Shown here: piece by piece, positions 15,527 to 24,253 of the stretch
Numbering within the stretch: the first letter of the stretch is position 1
Layout of the letters: each line of letters opens with the position of its first letter
NCBI GenBank assembly: GCA_964549495.1
Contig: CAZJWJ010000001.1
Location: 1 to 64,000 of the forward strand
From: JACKBJ01 sp964549495
Lineage (GTDB): Bacteria; Chloroflexota; Anaerolineae; Epilineales; Epilineaceae
Direction: 5' to 3'
Length of the DNA: 64,000 nucleotides
Program-made: the position numbers and the translations under genes
Notes under the pieces: generated by a model
What the model was told of the DNA's origin: nothing
The model's input: only the letters and a program-made list of their open reading frames with translations
The model's database searches: none

Positions 15527-16330
15527 TCACTCCCCCTCGATCAGCTCCCGCAGCGCGGCCTCGAAGTTGCGGAAGTCACCGTGCTGGTGGATGCCCTCGG
15601 CCTCTTCCTCGCTGATCGGGCCGGCCACCACGCGCGACATGGCAAAGACCGTCTCTTCGCCCTCGGCCGTTAGGTCGTAGGTTGTATCCATGACCGTGGC
15701 CGGCCCGAGCTGGGTCCGCATGGTCACCTTGGCCGGTGGGTCCCAGTGCGTCACGTGGCCGTAGTGATGACCGCTGCCGTCTCCCCAGTCCTCGTAGAGC
15801 GCGCCGCCGACCCGCTCCTCGAGCACCACGGCGCGGGTGCGCTCGCCACCGTAGGTCAGGCGGAACCATTCCTGACTGCGGCGCGTGAGCACCTCGAAGA
15901 CGGTTTCGGGCGCGGCGCTGAAGCGCAGCTCGTTCTCGATTCGGACGACGCGGTAGGTATCTCGATCCGACATGCTGTTCCCTTGCTCCTGCGTGGATTC
16001 CTGCTCGGAGGACGCCTCGGCCAGGCGCCCGATGGATAGGGCCTCGCCGGCCGCATCGCCGGCCAGCCGCGAGACCCAGCGCTCGTAGACGCGCTGAACC
16101 GGCGCCGCGTTGAGGTGGTTGAAGCGCTCACGACCCTGCCGGCGCACCAGGATCAGCCCCGCATCCGTCAGCACGCCCAGGTGCTGCATCACCGCAAAGC
16201 GGCTCAGCTCGGGCTGTGCCTCGGCCAGCTCGCCGGTCGTCCGCGGGCCGTCGCGCAGGGCATCCAGCAGCTGGCGTCGGGTGGGATTGGCCAGGGCCTT
16301 CCAGATGGCCGCATCATCGTTCGCGTTCAT
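15527..16330 (-). CDS. ArsR-type repressor fused to an SRPBCC/AHSA1 domain
   Basis: The 267-residue protein joins an ArsR winged helix (1-95: AIWKALANPTRRQLLDALRD, TTGELAEAQPELSRFAVMQHLGVLTDAGLI, RRQGRERFNHLN) to an SRPBCC/AHSA1 ligand-binding domain (about 135-265: IENELRFSAAPETVFEVLTR, VVLEERVGGALYEDWGDGSG, FRNFEAALRELIEG). The metal-binding ELCVCDL motif of metal-sensing ArsR proteins is absent, so the SRPBCC pocket probably binds a hydrophobic ligand, or the protein responds to something else. A linker rich in Ser/Gln/Glu joins the halves. An in-frame ATG at 16348 lies inside the palindromic operator, so I prefer 16330, directly after it; neither has a good RBS. Autoregulation is likely from operator position. 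Confidence 0.88.
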   Translation of the reverse strand: MNANDDAAIWKALANPTRRQLLDALRDGPRTTGELAEAQPELSRFAVMQHLGVLTDAGLILVRRQGRERFNHLNAAPVQRVYERWVSRLAGDAAGEALSIGRLAEASSEQESTQEQGNSMSDRDTYRVVRIENELRFSAAPETVFEVLTRRSQEWFRLTYGGERTRAVVLEERVGGALYEDWGDGSGHHYGHVTHWDPPAKVTMRTQLGPATVMDTTYDLTAEGEETVFAMSRVVAGPISEEEAEGIHQHGDFRNFEAALRELIEGE

Positions 16331-16350
16331 ATGTGATAAGAATATCACAT
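16331..16350. promoter_or_regulatory. Palindromic operator for the ArsR-type repressor
   Basis: ATGTGATA and TATCACAT are perfect inverted half-sites separated by AGAA, immediately upstream of the repressor start and about 95 bases upstream of the divergent membrane protein gene. It is AT-rich in a GC-rich setting, as expected for a helix-turn-helix operator overlapping a promoter. Confidence 0.75.
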
Positions 16351-16445
16351 GTCGTGATCGAGCGCAAGGCCTTGCCCGGTCCTGCTCGAATTCTCATGAA
16401 CCGAGCGGTGATTCCCCGTGTATGATGCCCACGAGGAGAAAACCG

Positions 16446-18113
16446 ATGTCCCAACGAAGCCCCGCGCCGCTCGCGGCCCACCGCCGCGCCCTGCGCTGCT
16501 TGGCCCATCCGGCCTCGCTGGCGGCCATCGTCCTGCTACTGGCCAACGACCACGGGCTCAAGCAGGCCCACCCCTCTGCACTCACCGGCAAGCTCAGCGA
16601 CCTGGCCGGCCTGCTCTTCTTCCCCTTCCTCATGGCCTTCTGCCTGGCCTGGTTGCCCGGGCTCGGGCGGGACGAAGTACGCCTGGGCCGGCTATCCATC
16701 GCCATCACCGCCCTCTGGTTCGCCGGCCTCCAGCTCAGCCCGCTGGTCGAAGCCGCCACCATGCGCCTGGTCGGCATGATCACCGGCGGTGATGGGGTCA
16801 ACGTCCGTGACGCGACCGACCTGGTGGCGCTGGCGATGCTCTGGCCGGCCTGGCGGATCTGGTACGCGGAGGATGAGATCGGCTCCACCAGCGGCGCTCG
16901 AGCCATCACCTGGTTACATCGCAAGCCTCCATCGAGGCTTCGGCCGCTGCTCGGAAGCCTGGCGCTGGTCCTGGCCGCCTTCGCTACCCTGGCCACCAGC
17001 CCTCCTTACGAACCTCGAGTGCAGCAGCTCTTCGAGGTCGGAGATCGAGTCTGCACCAATGCGGTGGAGTTCGAGAACGACCTCTACTCCGTTGCATGCA
17101 GCGCGGATGGCGGGCGGAGCTGGCAGCCGGCAGATGATGTCGAGCCTCCGGAATACTCGAGAATGCAGCCTCCGGTGGCGATGGCCTGCGTGCCGCCGGA
17201 TGACCGGGTCTGCTATCGAGCCGCGGGTGAGGAACGCATCGAGGTTACACAGGATGGCGGAAGAACTTGGAACCTGGCCTGGTCGATCCCGGAGTCGCGC
17301 CAAGGTTATCGAGACCGCATTCTCTCTCCCCCATGGTTCTTCGGTCTGTCCTTCTCATCCTTCGATCCCGGCCCGGACTCGATGATCGTGATCGGCGACG
17401 ACAGCTCGCATCACCTGATCGTCGCGAACGGATCCGAAGGTGTGGTTCTGCGCGACATGAATGGTCGATGGACCCAGCACGGTGTGGGCTCCTTGCAGCC
17501 CATGCCGCTCCGAGTGTCCAGGGCCGGCGAGCTCCACCTGCTCCCAGTTACGCTCATCCCTGAGACCCTGACCGCAGGCTTCTTCACGGGCCTCCTCATG
17601 ACCGTGACGCTGGCTCTGCATTGGCCGGCGACAGCTCGAGCGGAATCGAGACCGAACGAAGATCCGGATTCCCGGCCCCGCGCCCCGATCTGGATCTGGC
17701 TCCTCGCTCCCATCGGGGTCATGCTGGCCTTCGCGCTCGGGCATTGGATCTATCTCGCGTTCTTCCCGCTGATCCTCATCGAACTCGCTCGAAACGGGAC
17801 ATGGGTCGAGCGTCTGGTCAGCATCGTCTTCCTGCTGCTGATGAGCCTTGCGCTGCTCAAGATCATTCTGCAGAGCGCATCACGGTTCGGGCGCTGGCGA
17901 GTCGAGATGCCCGCACGATATCGTTGGCTTCGCAGCGGCGTGATCTCGGGCATGCTCGGCCTGACCACCGCGATGGGCCCATTCGTTGCCTGGGCTGTCG
18001 GCTGGATCGATCGCTACCGCGACGCGGTCACCGTCGCGATCGTTCTCAGCTTCTGCATGATGGTCTATGTGGTCGTATACCGACGCAGTCCCAACGCCGC
18101 TCGGGACACGTGA
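16446..18113 (+). CDS. Multi-pass membrane protein with a BNR-like extracytoplasmic segment, function unknown
   Basis: I do not recognise a named family for this 555-residue protein. The first ~190 residues hold about four hydrophobic helices (for example LAGLLFFPFLMAFCLAWLPG), then a soluble middle part (about 200-370) with sialidase-like Asp-box motifs (CSADGGRSWQPA, TQDGGRTWNLAW), then five or so helices at the C-terminus (FFTGLLMTVTLAL, PIWIWLLAPIGVMLAFALG, SIVFLLLMSLALLKIIL). ATG 16446 is chosen because GAGGAG lies 8 bases upstream; the frame is open far upstream but crosses the divergent operator. It is divergent from the ArsR-AHSA1 repressor and may be its target. Codon use after about 17200 is less GC-extreme than in neighbours. 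Confidence 0.6.
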   Translation: MSQRSPAPLAAHRRALRCLAHPASLAAIVLLLANDHGLKQAHPSALTGKLSDLAGLLFFPFLMAFCLAWLPGLGRDEVRLGRLSIAITALWFAGLQLSPLVEAATMRLVGMITGGDGVNVRDATDLVALAMLWPAWRIWYAEDEIGSTSGARAITWLHRKPPSRLRPLLGSLALVLAAFATLATSPPYEPRVQQLFEVGDRVCTNAVEFENDLYSVACSADGGRSWQPADDVEPPEYSRMQPPVAMACVPPDDRVCYRAAGEERIEVTQDGGRTWNLAWSIPESRQGYRDRILSPPWFFGLSFSSFDPGPDSMIVIGDDSSHHLIVANGSEGVVLRDMNGRWTQHGVGSLQPMPLRVSRAGELHLLPVTLIPETLTAGFFTGLLMTVTLALHWPATARAESRPNEDPDSRPRAPIWIWLLAPIGVMLAFALGHWIYLAFFPLILIELARNGTWVERLVSIVFLLLMSLALLKIILQSASRFGRWRVEMPARYRWLRSGVISGMLGLTTAMGPFVAWAVGWIDRYRDAVTVAIVLSFCMMVYVVVYRRSPNAARDT

Positions 18114-18171
18114 CCGGGCTTTGGCCCGCGCTAGCGACGGTCAAGCGTCAGCCGATCGTCGGGCTCGGGCC

Positions 18172-18200
18172 TTGCCAGGCCGGCGGGCATCGGTTAAACT
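18172..18200 (+). promoter_or_regulatory. Candidate sigma-70-type promoter
   Basis: TTGCCA (18172-18177), a 17-base spacer and TAAACT (18195-18200) make a good vegetative promoter about 200 bases upstream of the M20 hydrolase start. The rest of the 285-base spacer 18114-18398 shows no open frame or structure I can name. Confidence 0.5.
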
Positions 18201-18398
18201 CGCGGGGTCTCGTGGCCCGTCCCGGCTTGATGCGAGGCGAATTTGGTGATTTGGTCGCATCCTTTGGTCATCGTGGCGCGTCGGAAGGACTGACACGGCT
18301 GTTCCCTCCGTAAGGTCTTGGCGCGCCAACCGGTCGAGCCGACGCAGGTCGATCGTCAACATCATCCTGGTCATCGCAGCACGGAAAGGTCCCGACCG

Positions 18399-19595
18399 AT
18401 GCTGGAAACCCGCCTCCGCGAAGCCTCCAGCGGCTTGGTGGACGCCGTCGTCGACTTCTGTCAACGGCTCATCCGAACGCACAGTCCCTCCGGGCAGGAG
18501 GGCGATATCGCCGCGCTGGTGATGGACGAGATGCGGCGGCTGGGCTACGACCGGGTCGATACGGATGCGGCCGGCAACGTCATCGGGATGGTACGTGGAG
18601 GCACGGGCCCCAGCTTGATGCTCAACACCCACCTGGATCATGTCGATGCCGGCGACCCGGAGCGATGGGCCTCGCCGCCCTTCGAGGGCGCCGTGATCGA
18701 CGACGCGGTCTGGGGGCGGGGCGCGATGGACATCAAGGGACCCCTGGCCTGCCAGGTCTACGCGCCGGCCGTCCTGCGCGTGGCCGGCATCACGCCGCCT
18801 GGCGACCTCTACGTCACCGCCACGGTCATGGAAGAGGTCGGCGGCATCGGCGCCGCGCTGCTCTCCCGCAGCCTGAAGCCCGATCTGGCCGTGGTCGGCG
18901 AGGCCAGCGATTGCCAGGTGGCCCGAGGCCATCGCGGGCGGGTCGAGGTCGAGGTTCGATTCACCGGCCGCGGCGGGCATGCCAGCATGCCGCACCTGCT
19001 GGCCAACCCGCATTACTCGGCCGCCCGGCTGCTGTCAGCCGTCGAGGACTTGGAGATGGCCGAGAGCGAGGGCCTCGGAGCGGCCACCGTGTCGCCGACG
19101 CTCTACGTCAGCGATCAGAAGAGCCGCAACGTCACCCCCGAGCAGGTGACGGTCACGCTCGACTGGCGCATGGTGCCCGAGGAGGGCCCCAAGGCGGTGC
19201 TCGAGCGGGTGGCGGCCTTGGCCGAAGAAGCCTGCGGGGAGGGCGTCAGCGCCGAAGCGCGCATCCCCGGCACCGATTGGCGCACCTACACCGGGCTCGT
19301 TCACCGCATGCCCGCCGTCTTCCCGGCCTTCGAGCTGGCCGAAGACGACACCCTGGTCCAGGGCGCGCGGGGGATCCTGGAGTCGGTTTACGAAGATCCT
19401 GTCCCTGTCCGCATTTGGCGCTTTGCGACCGATGGCGGACACTTCATGTCGGCCGGCATCCCCACCGTGGGATTCGGACCCGGCGACGACAGCCTTGCGC
19501 ACACCACCGAGGAGCGGATCGGCCTCGATGAGTTGGCGCGCGGGCTGCTCGGCAACGCCGCGCTCTGTGCGCGGCTCGGGGAGGTAGCCATTTGA
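18399..19595 (+). CDS. M20-family zinc hydrolase (ArgE/DapE/YgeY type)
   Basis: The 398-residue protein is a di-zinc M20 amidohydrolase. Metal and catalytic motifs are visible: LNTHLDHVDAGD (H and D ligands), VWGRGAMDIKGP (bridging Asp), VMEEVGGIGAAL (catalytic Glu plus ligand), VVGEASD (ligand) and the final LAHTTEERIGLDEL (His). The dimerisation domain sits at about 185-300 (RGHRGRVEVEVRFTGRGGHA). ATG 18399 follows GGAAAGG at the right spacing; the open frame begins 27 codons earlier without an RBS. Substrate is not readable: deacylation of N-acyl amino acids is typical, and LysK, which releases lysine from LysW, is in the same superfamily. The next gene, an ECF sigma factor, starts within its stop codon (TTGA overlap). 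Confidence 0.87.
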   Translation: MLETRLREASSGLVDAVVDFCQRLIRTHSPSGQEGDIAALVMDEMRRLGYDRVDTDAAGNVIGMVRGGTGPSLMLNTHLDHVDAGDPERWASPPFEGAVIDDAVWGRGAMDIKGPLACQVYAPAVLRVAGITPPGDLYVTATVMEEVGGIGAALLSRSLKPDLAVVGEASDCQVARGHRGRVEVEVRFTGRGGHASMPHLLANPHYSAARLLSAVEDLEMAESEGLGAATVSPTLYVSDQKSRNVTPEQVTVTLDWRMVPEEGPKAVLERVAALAEEACGEGVSAEARIPGTDWRTYTGLVHRMPAVFPAFELAEDDTLVQGARGILESVYEDPVPVRIWRFATDGGHFMSAGIPTVGFGPGDDSLAHTTEERIGLDELARGLLGNAALCARLGEVAI

Positions 19596-20239
19596 ACAGC
19601 CTGGATAGCATCCGTAACACATCGGCCGGTTCGCGCGTTATGTCGGACGCCTCCGATGATCCGGAGGTGGCCGGCCTGGACGCCGAACGCTTGCTCGCAT
19701 CGCGAGCATCGGGCGGGGATCGCGAGGCCTACGCCGAACTCTACCAACGCTACGTCGACAAGATCTATCGCTACATCTACTACAAGGTCGGTCGTCGCGA
19801 CGAGACGGAGGACCTCTGCAGCCAGACCTTCATGAAGGCCTGGGACGCCATCGGAGACTACGAATGGCGCAACCATCCCTTCGGCGCCTGGCTCTTCCGG
19901 ATCGCGCACAACCTGGTGGTCGATTATCACCGGGCGCGGCGCGAGAACGTCTCGCTCACCGACGCCACGCCGCAGCTGGAGCAGAGGGCCAGCCGCGACG
20001 AGATCCGACCCGAGCAGATCCTGGGCGAGATGATCACGATGGATCGCGTCCGCCATGCCATCGGCCGGCTGACCGAGGAGCAGCAGCAGGTGCTCATCCT
20101 GCGCTTCTTCGAGGGCCTGTCGACCGGCGAGGTGGCCGATTTGATGGGCAAGCGCCGGGGGGCCATCCGCGGCCTGCAGTTCCGGGCCCTCTCGGCCCTG
20201 CGCGAGCTGCTCTACCGCGAGCAGGATGCGGTCAGCTAG
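19592..20239 (+). CDS. ECF-family RNA polymerase sigma factor
   Basis: This 215-residue protein has sigma region 2 (REAYAELYQRYVDKIYRYIYYKVG, DETEDLCSQTFMKAWDAIG, FGAWLFRIAHNLVVDYHR) and region 4 (IGRLTEEQQQVLILRFFEGLSTGEVADLMG, GAIRGLQFRALSALRELL). The TTG at 19592 follows GGGGAGG at 19579-19585 and overlaps the M20 stop, so it is a plausible coupled start; an ATG at 19640 is an alternative giving 199 residues. The downstream gene is a DUF5667-like membrane protein, and this sigma/DUF5667 pairing is known in Actinobacteria and Chloroflexota, suggesting that partner as the anti-sigma. Target promoters are unknown. Confidence 0.93.
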   Translation: MNSLDSIRNTSAGSRVMSDASDDPEVAGLDAERLLASRASGGDREAYAELYQRYVDKIYRYIYYKVGRRDETEDLCSQTFMKAWDAIGDYEWRNHPFGAWLFRIAHNLVVDYHRARRENVSLTDATPQLEQRASRDEIRPEQILGEMITMDRVRHAIGRLTEEQQQVLILRFFEGLSTGEVADLMGKRRGAIRGLQFRALSALRELLYREQDAVS

Positions 20240-20326
20240 CGCCAGGACGTAGCAGACCAGCGAGGATCACGCGGACGATCGCGTGGCGAGAAGACGCACG
20301 TGACCACGGACGAGAAGTGACCTGAG

Positions 20327-22372
20327 ATGAACCGGACGGACCGTCTCGCGCAGGCGCTGGACGCCTGCCTGGAGCAGATGAGCAGCCACGGCCTATCGGC
20401 CGAGGCGGCGCTGGCTGCCTGCTTTCCGACGGATCTACCGGCCGATGCCCTGGTCCGGCTGCTCGAGCTGAGAGAGGCCCTCGACCGCTTGCCGCCGGCT
20501 CCCGATCCCGAGCCGGCCTTCCTCGAACACCTGGCCGAAGCCTTGGCCCAGGCGCCGGATCCGACGCGCCTGGCTCCTGGCGAGGAGGCCATCGAGGCCC
20601 TGGACGCCACGCTGGACGGCGAAGCGGCCTTTGCGAGCAACGGACAGCCCGCTGGCGATGCGGCATTCGATCCCTCCTCCGAACGCTCGGATGCCCTCTT
20701 GGAGCTGGCCGGCCTGGCCGGAGCGCTCGAGCGCCTGCCCAAGGCCGAGAACCCCTCCGACGGCTTCGTGGCCGAGCTCGCCCGCAGCCTGGCCGAAGCA
20801 CCGTCGCCGCAGAGGATCGAGATCGAGACCGCATCGACCGCCGGACCGGCCGTCGATTCCACATTGGGCATGGTGCATGCCCTGGAACACGGACTCGAGG
20901 CCCTGCGCGAAGCCGGCCTCGGCGCCGCCATCCAGGGCCAAGATCCCCGCGTGGCCCGCGATCTGGCGCCGCTCTTGGCGCTGGCCGGCGCGCTGCGCGA
21001 CCTGCCCGCCCCGCCACGGCCCACCGAGAACTTCCGCGACGAGTTGGCAACCTCCCTGGCCTTCGCGCCCGAACCCAGTTCCCTGCTCCGCCGGCGCGCG
21101 GCCCGCTCCGGCATGGGCTTGGTCCGCCGCCTCTGGCGCAGCACCGCCTTCACCGCGGCGGCGGCCGCCACCGTCCTGATCTTCCTGGCCGCCGGCGTCA
21201 CCTACGCCTCGGCCGATGCCCTGCCGGGCCAGCTGCTCTATCCGGTCAAGCGCGCGGCCGAGTCGGCCCGCGTCTGGCTCTCGGCGCCCGATGCCCGCAT
21301 CGGGCTGCACATGGCGCTGGCCGACCAGCGCCTCGGCGAGGCCCTGGCGGTGCCGGGTGCCGCCGGCGAGCGCCTGGCCGACTTCAACCGCGAGGTAACC
21401 TCCGCCCTGGTGGCCGCCGATGCGGCCATGGACGCCGGCCGGCCCCGCCAGCAGGTGGCCCAGCCGCTCTCGGTCTGGCTGCTGGACGCGCGCGGCCGCC
21501 TGGTGCTCGGCCGGCCGCAGCTGCCGGCCATCGCCTGGCGCGCTTCGCTGGCCCTGGTCGACGAGGCCATCCTGGCCCTGCAGACCGGCCAGCCGCTCTC
21601 GGCGCCGGTGCCCCGGCTCTTCGATCGCGACGATCAGCTCCGCGTGGTCTCCGCGCGGCCGGCCGGCCGCATCCGACGCGCGCCCCGCGCCGATGCGCGC
21701 GTCGAGCCCCAGCCGCGCCAGTCCGATCCGGGACCCATCGCGGCCCGACCGGTCGCGCAGGTTCCAGGCGTCGGCTCGAACCCCGCACCGCCGGTTCAAC
21801 CCGCGCCGATCGATCCGATCGCCGCAGCGCCCGGCGGCCCGCCGCAGCAGGGCGGAGATGACGGGGACGACGAAGAGGACGAGCGCTCCGGCGATTCCAG
21901 GGTCGTGGAGCCTGCCAGCCCGCCGCCGCCGGCCACGCTGGAGCTCGTGCTGCCCAGCCCCACGCCGCCGCCACCGACGCAGGTGCCGCCGACGGCCACG
22001 AACCGGCCGGCCACGCAGACGCCGACGGCGGTGCCGGTGATCGCGCCGGAGATCGTCAAGGTGGGCTGCTACCCACAGACGATTTTCGAGGCCGGCGAGG
22101 CCAAGTGCCTGGTCGAGGCCCGAGACCCGGACGACCCGTCCGGTGAAGGTCTTCGCTACTCGTGGTGGGTCGCTCCCTACCAGGGCCAGATGATCGACGA
22201 GGATCAGCAGCAAGCGAGCTACCTGGCCACCTTCAACGGCTCCGGCTTCAAGCAAGACGTGATCATCACCATCGAAGTGACCGATGCCGACGGCCAGCAG
22301 GTGACGGCCGAGACCACGGTCGAGGTGATGCCCATCGCACAGTCGCACCCTGGAGATTTGTCCCGCGACTGA
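20327..22372 (+). CDS. DUF5667-type membrane protein, putative anti-sigma partner, with Pro-rich stalk and Ig-like end
   Basis: The 681-residue protein has an N-terminal cytoplasmic part with three similar helical segments (LLELREALDRLPPAPDPEPAFLEHLAEALAQ at ~45, then around 130 and 215), so it seems internally triplicated. A transmembrane helix follows (about 284-303, AAAAATVLIFLAAGVTYA) and then the DUF5667 signature ADALPGQLLYPVKRAAESARVWLS. The outer part carries a Pro/Arg-rich and PSPTPPPPTQVPPT-like stalk and ends with a PKD/Ig-like domain (FEAGEAKCLVEARDPDDP ... DADGQQVTAETTVEV). It follows the ECF gene by 87 bases. An anti-sigma role is inferred from topology and pairing; the N-terminus has no HXXXCXXC zinc motif. 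The stretch around 21660-21800 is very Arg/Pro-rich. Confidence 0.75.
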   Translation: MNRTDRLAQALDACLEQMSSHGLSAEAALAACFPTDLPADALVRLLELREALDRLPPAPDPEPAFLEHLAEALAQAPDPTRLAPGEEAIEALDATLDGEAAFASNGQPAGDAAFDPSSERSDALLELAGLAGALERLPKAENPSDGFVAELARSLAEAPSPQRIEIETASTAGPAVDSTLGMVHALEHGLEALREAGLGAAIQGQDPRVARDLAPLLALAGALRDLPAPPRPTENFRDELATSLAFAPEPSSLLRRRAARSGMGLVRRLWRSTAFTAAAAATVLIFLAAGVTYASADALPGQLLYPVKRAAESARVWLSAPDARIGLHMALADQRLGEALAVPGAAGERLADFNREVTSALVAADAAMDAGRPRQQVAQPLSVWLLDARGRLVLGRPQLPAIAWRASLALVDEAILALQTGQPLSAPVPRLFDRDDQLRVVSARPAGRIRRAPRADARVEPQPRQSDPGPIAARPVAQVPGVGSNPAPPVQPAPIDPIAAAPGGPPQQGGDDGDDEEDERSGDSRVVEPASPPPPATLELVLPSPTPPPPTQVPPTATNRPATQTPTAVPVIAPEIVKVGCYPQTIFEAGEAKCLVEARDPDDPSGEGLRYSWWVAPYQGQMIDEDQQQASYLATFNGSGFKQDVIITIEVTDADGQQVTAETTVEVMPIAQSHPGDLSRD

Positions 22373-22383
22373 GCGCCCGCACG

Positions 22384-22402
22384 GGGGCTACCATCGAGCC
22401 CC
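22384..22402 (+). terminator. Short hairpin after the DUF5667 gene
   Basis: GGGGCT and AGCCCC form a six-pair stem around ACCATCG, 12 bases after the stop codon. No T-run follows, so it is only a candidate terminator. Confidence 0.4.
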
Positions 22403-22569
22403 GCGCGGTGATATCGTTCGAAGACGCGCCCCTGCCCTCCAAATCGTGCGTATCGTTCGACCGGCCTTGGCAGTTAAGCATGGTACGAGTCGATGATGAT
22501 CCGCCCGCCGCTTGCCGGCCCGCCCCACCGGCCCGGAAAATCCCGCGGCGTGCGCGAGGAGAGCAGAGC

Positions 22570-24120
22570 ATGAATTCGCAACTGGCGACATCCCGTAGCC
22601 TCGGCACCCTCTTGGTGGCCACCTGGCTGGGATTGCTGGCGGCGGGCCTGGCTTGGGGCGGCCTGGACACCAAGGCGGCGCCGGCAGCGCAGGCCGAGCA
22701 GGCCGAGCAGGATCGAACCGAGCAAGACCAGGAAGAGGTCTTCTACGGTCGGTTGCAGAATGGTCAAGCCGGCTGCGCCGGAGCCGAGGATGCCATCCTG
22801 GTCTTCTGCGACGGCGCCGAGACGCTCTTCGTCCAGGCCGGCCCGGGCGCCAACCTGCGCCGCTTCTTCGGCCAGAGCGTGGCCATCCGCGGCAGCCTGC
22901 TCGAATGCCCCGCCGGCGAGCGCTACATCGCGCTCAACAGCATCCAGCAGACCCAGCGCTGCGAGCCGCAGGCCACGGCCGAGCCGGTGCCGGACAACCT
23001 GGCCCTGCGCGCGCCGGTGGTGGCCAACACCCATGTGCAGCCCAACGTGATGCAGAACGCCACCGACGGTGATCCGCTGACCTACTGGTACGCGCCGGGC
23101 CGCGATGCCTGGATCTACGTCGACTTGGGTCCCAACATCGACCCGGATGGCGACGGTCAGCCCTCGGCGGTGACCTTCAACGAGGCCCGCCTGCGCTGGG
23201 GCGAGCGCCACGCGGTGCAGTACGGCGTCTACGTCTTCGACCAGGTCGAGGGCCGCTGGATGCGCATCTACCAGAAGAGCGAGGGCACGGTCGACGAGCG
23301 CATCAGCTTCCCCCGCGCCCTGGGCCGCTACGTGCTCTTGCAGCTGGCCCGCTCCAGCGCGGCCGAGGGCGGCTTCGCGCTGCGCGAGATCGAGCTCTAC
23401 GGCGTGAGCACCCAGAACCTGGCGCTGGGTAGCCAGGTCCAGGCCTCCAGCGCGGTGGCCGAGATGCCGGCTTGGCATGCGGTGGACGGCAGCGAGCAGT
23501 CGGCCTGGTCCTCGCTGCCGGGTGACGACATCAACCCCTGGATCTACGCCCGCATCCCCTTCGGCGCGGCCCTGACCGAGTTTCGTCTGCTCTGGGAGCA
23601 GGGCGCCATGCCGGCCACCTTCCGCGTCGGCTTCTACCAGGACGGTGAGATCAAGCTCTGGAGCCAAGCCTTCGAGTCGACCAACGCCCGTCAGCGCCTG
23701 GCCTGGGGCACGCCCATCCAGAGCGATGCCTTCTACGTCTACACCGAGGCACTGGGACCTTCGGGCCGCGTGCAGCTGCACGAGTTGGAGCTCTACGGGC
23801 CGGCCGGCCTTCTCACCCTGGACGCCGCGCCGGGCCCCGCGCCCGCGCTGGGCGTGAATCCCGCCGGCCCCGGCACCGCCTGGTTGCCGCTGCTGCCGCG
23901 GCGGATGGACGGACTGCGCCACGCACCGGCCCGGCCGATTGGCGTCGAGCCGCATGTAGGCAGCCTCCGATCCGGTGGACCGGGCGCGCTGGGCGATCGG
24001 CTGGATCCCGCGGTCGTGCGTTCGGACGAGACCGCGAGCGACCCGCTGCTGCGCTCGCTGCCTGCGCCGGCCGTTCAGCCCCCAGTCTACGGCCCGGAGG
24101 CATGGCCCGACCCACGTTGA
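22570..24120 (+). CDS. Secreted protein with two discoidin (F5/8 type C) domains
   Basis: The 516-residue product has an N-terminal signal sequence (LGTLLVATWLGLLAAGLAWGG) then a small domain with YGRLQNGQAGCAGAEDAILVF (about 60-130), followed by two related discoidin-like beta-sandwiches. The first (about 140-290) has NLALRAPVVANTHVQPNVMQ, ATDGDPLTYWYAP and FALREIELYGV; the second (about 290-425) has NLALGSQVQASSA, WHAVDGSEQSAWSS and VQLHELELYGPAG. These domains bind carbohydrate or other ligands at surfaces. The last ~90 residues are Pro/Ala-rich and low in structure. The ATG 22570 is supported by GAGGAGAGCAG upstream and the signal peptide. No catalytic domain is visible. Confidence 0.75.
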   Translation: MNSQLATSRSLGTLLVATWLGLLAAGLAWGGLDTKAAPAAQAEQAEQDRTEQDQEEVFYGRLQNGQAGCAGAEDAILVFCDGAETLFVQAGPGANLRRFFGQSVAIRGSLLECPAGERYIALNSIQQTQRCEPQATAEPVPDNLALRAPVVANTHVQPNVMQNATDGDPLTYWYAPGRDAWIYVDLGPNIDPDGDGQPSAVTFNEARLRWGERHAVQYGVYVFDQVEGRWMRIYQKSEGTVDERISFPRALGRYVLLQLARSSAAEGGFALREIELYGVSTQNLALGSQVQASSAVAEMPAWHAVDGSEQSAWSSLPGDDINPWIYARIPFGAALTEFRLLWEQGAMPATFRVGFYQDGEIKLWSQAFESTNARQRLAWGTPIQSDAFYVYTEALGPSGRVQLHELELYGPAGLLTLDAAPGPAPALGVNPAGPGTAWLPLLPRRMDGLRHAPARPIGVEPHVGSLRSGGPGALGDRLDPAVVRSDETASDPLLRSLPAPAVQPPVYGPEAWPDPR

Positions 24121-24197
24121 TCCTTCGCCCACGGAACCCCATCCCGACATGCGGGTGCGCATAGCATGAGTTGAATGCGGACAGCCTGGGGTTGGTC

Positions 24198-24215
24198 GTT
24201 CATCCAGGAATGAAC
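24198..24215. promoter_or_regulatory. Inverted repeat upstream of the molybdoenzyme
   Basis: GTTCAT and ATGAAC are perfect six-base inverted half-sites around CCAGGA, 38 bases before the oxidoreductase start. It may be an operator; no regulator is adjacent that clearly matches. Confidence 0.35.
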
Positions 24216-24253
24216 CGTGCCCCGCGCGGACGGCCGGATCAGGAGGGACCTCC

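Noticed and set aside
22384..22470. Repeated ATCGTTCGA motif in the spacer after the DUF5667 gene (about 22414 and 22457)
   Set aside because: Only two copies of nine bases with no symmetry; could be chance.
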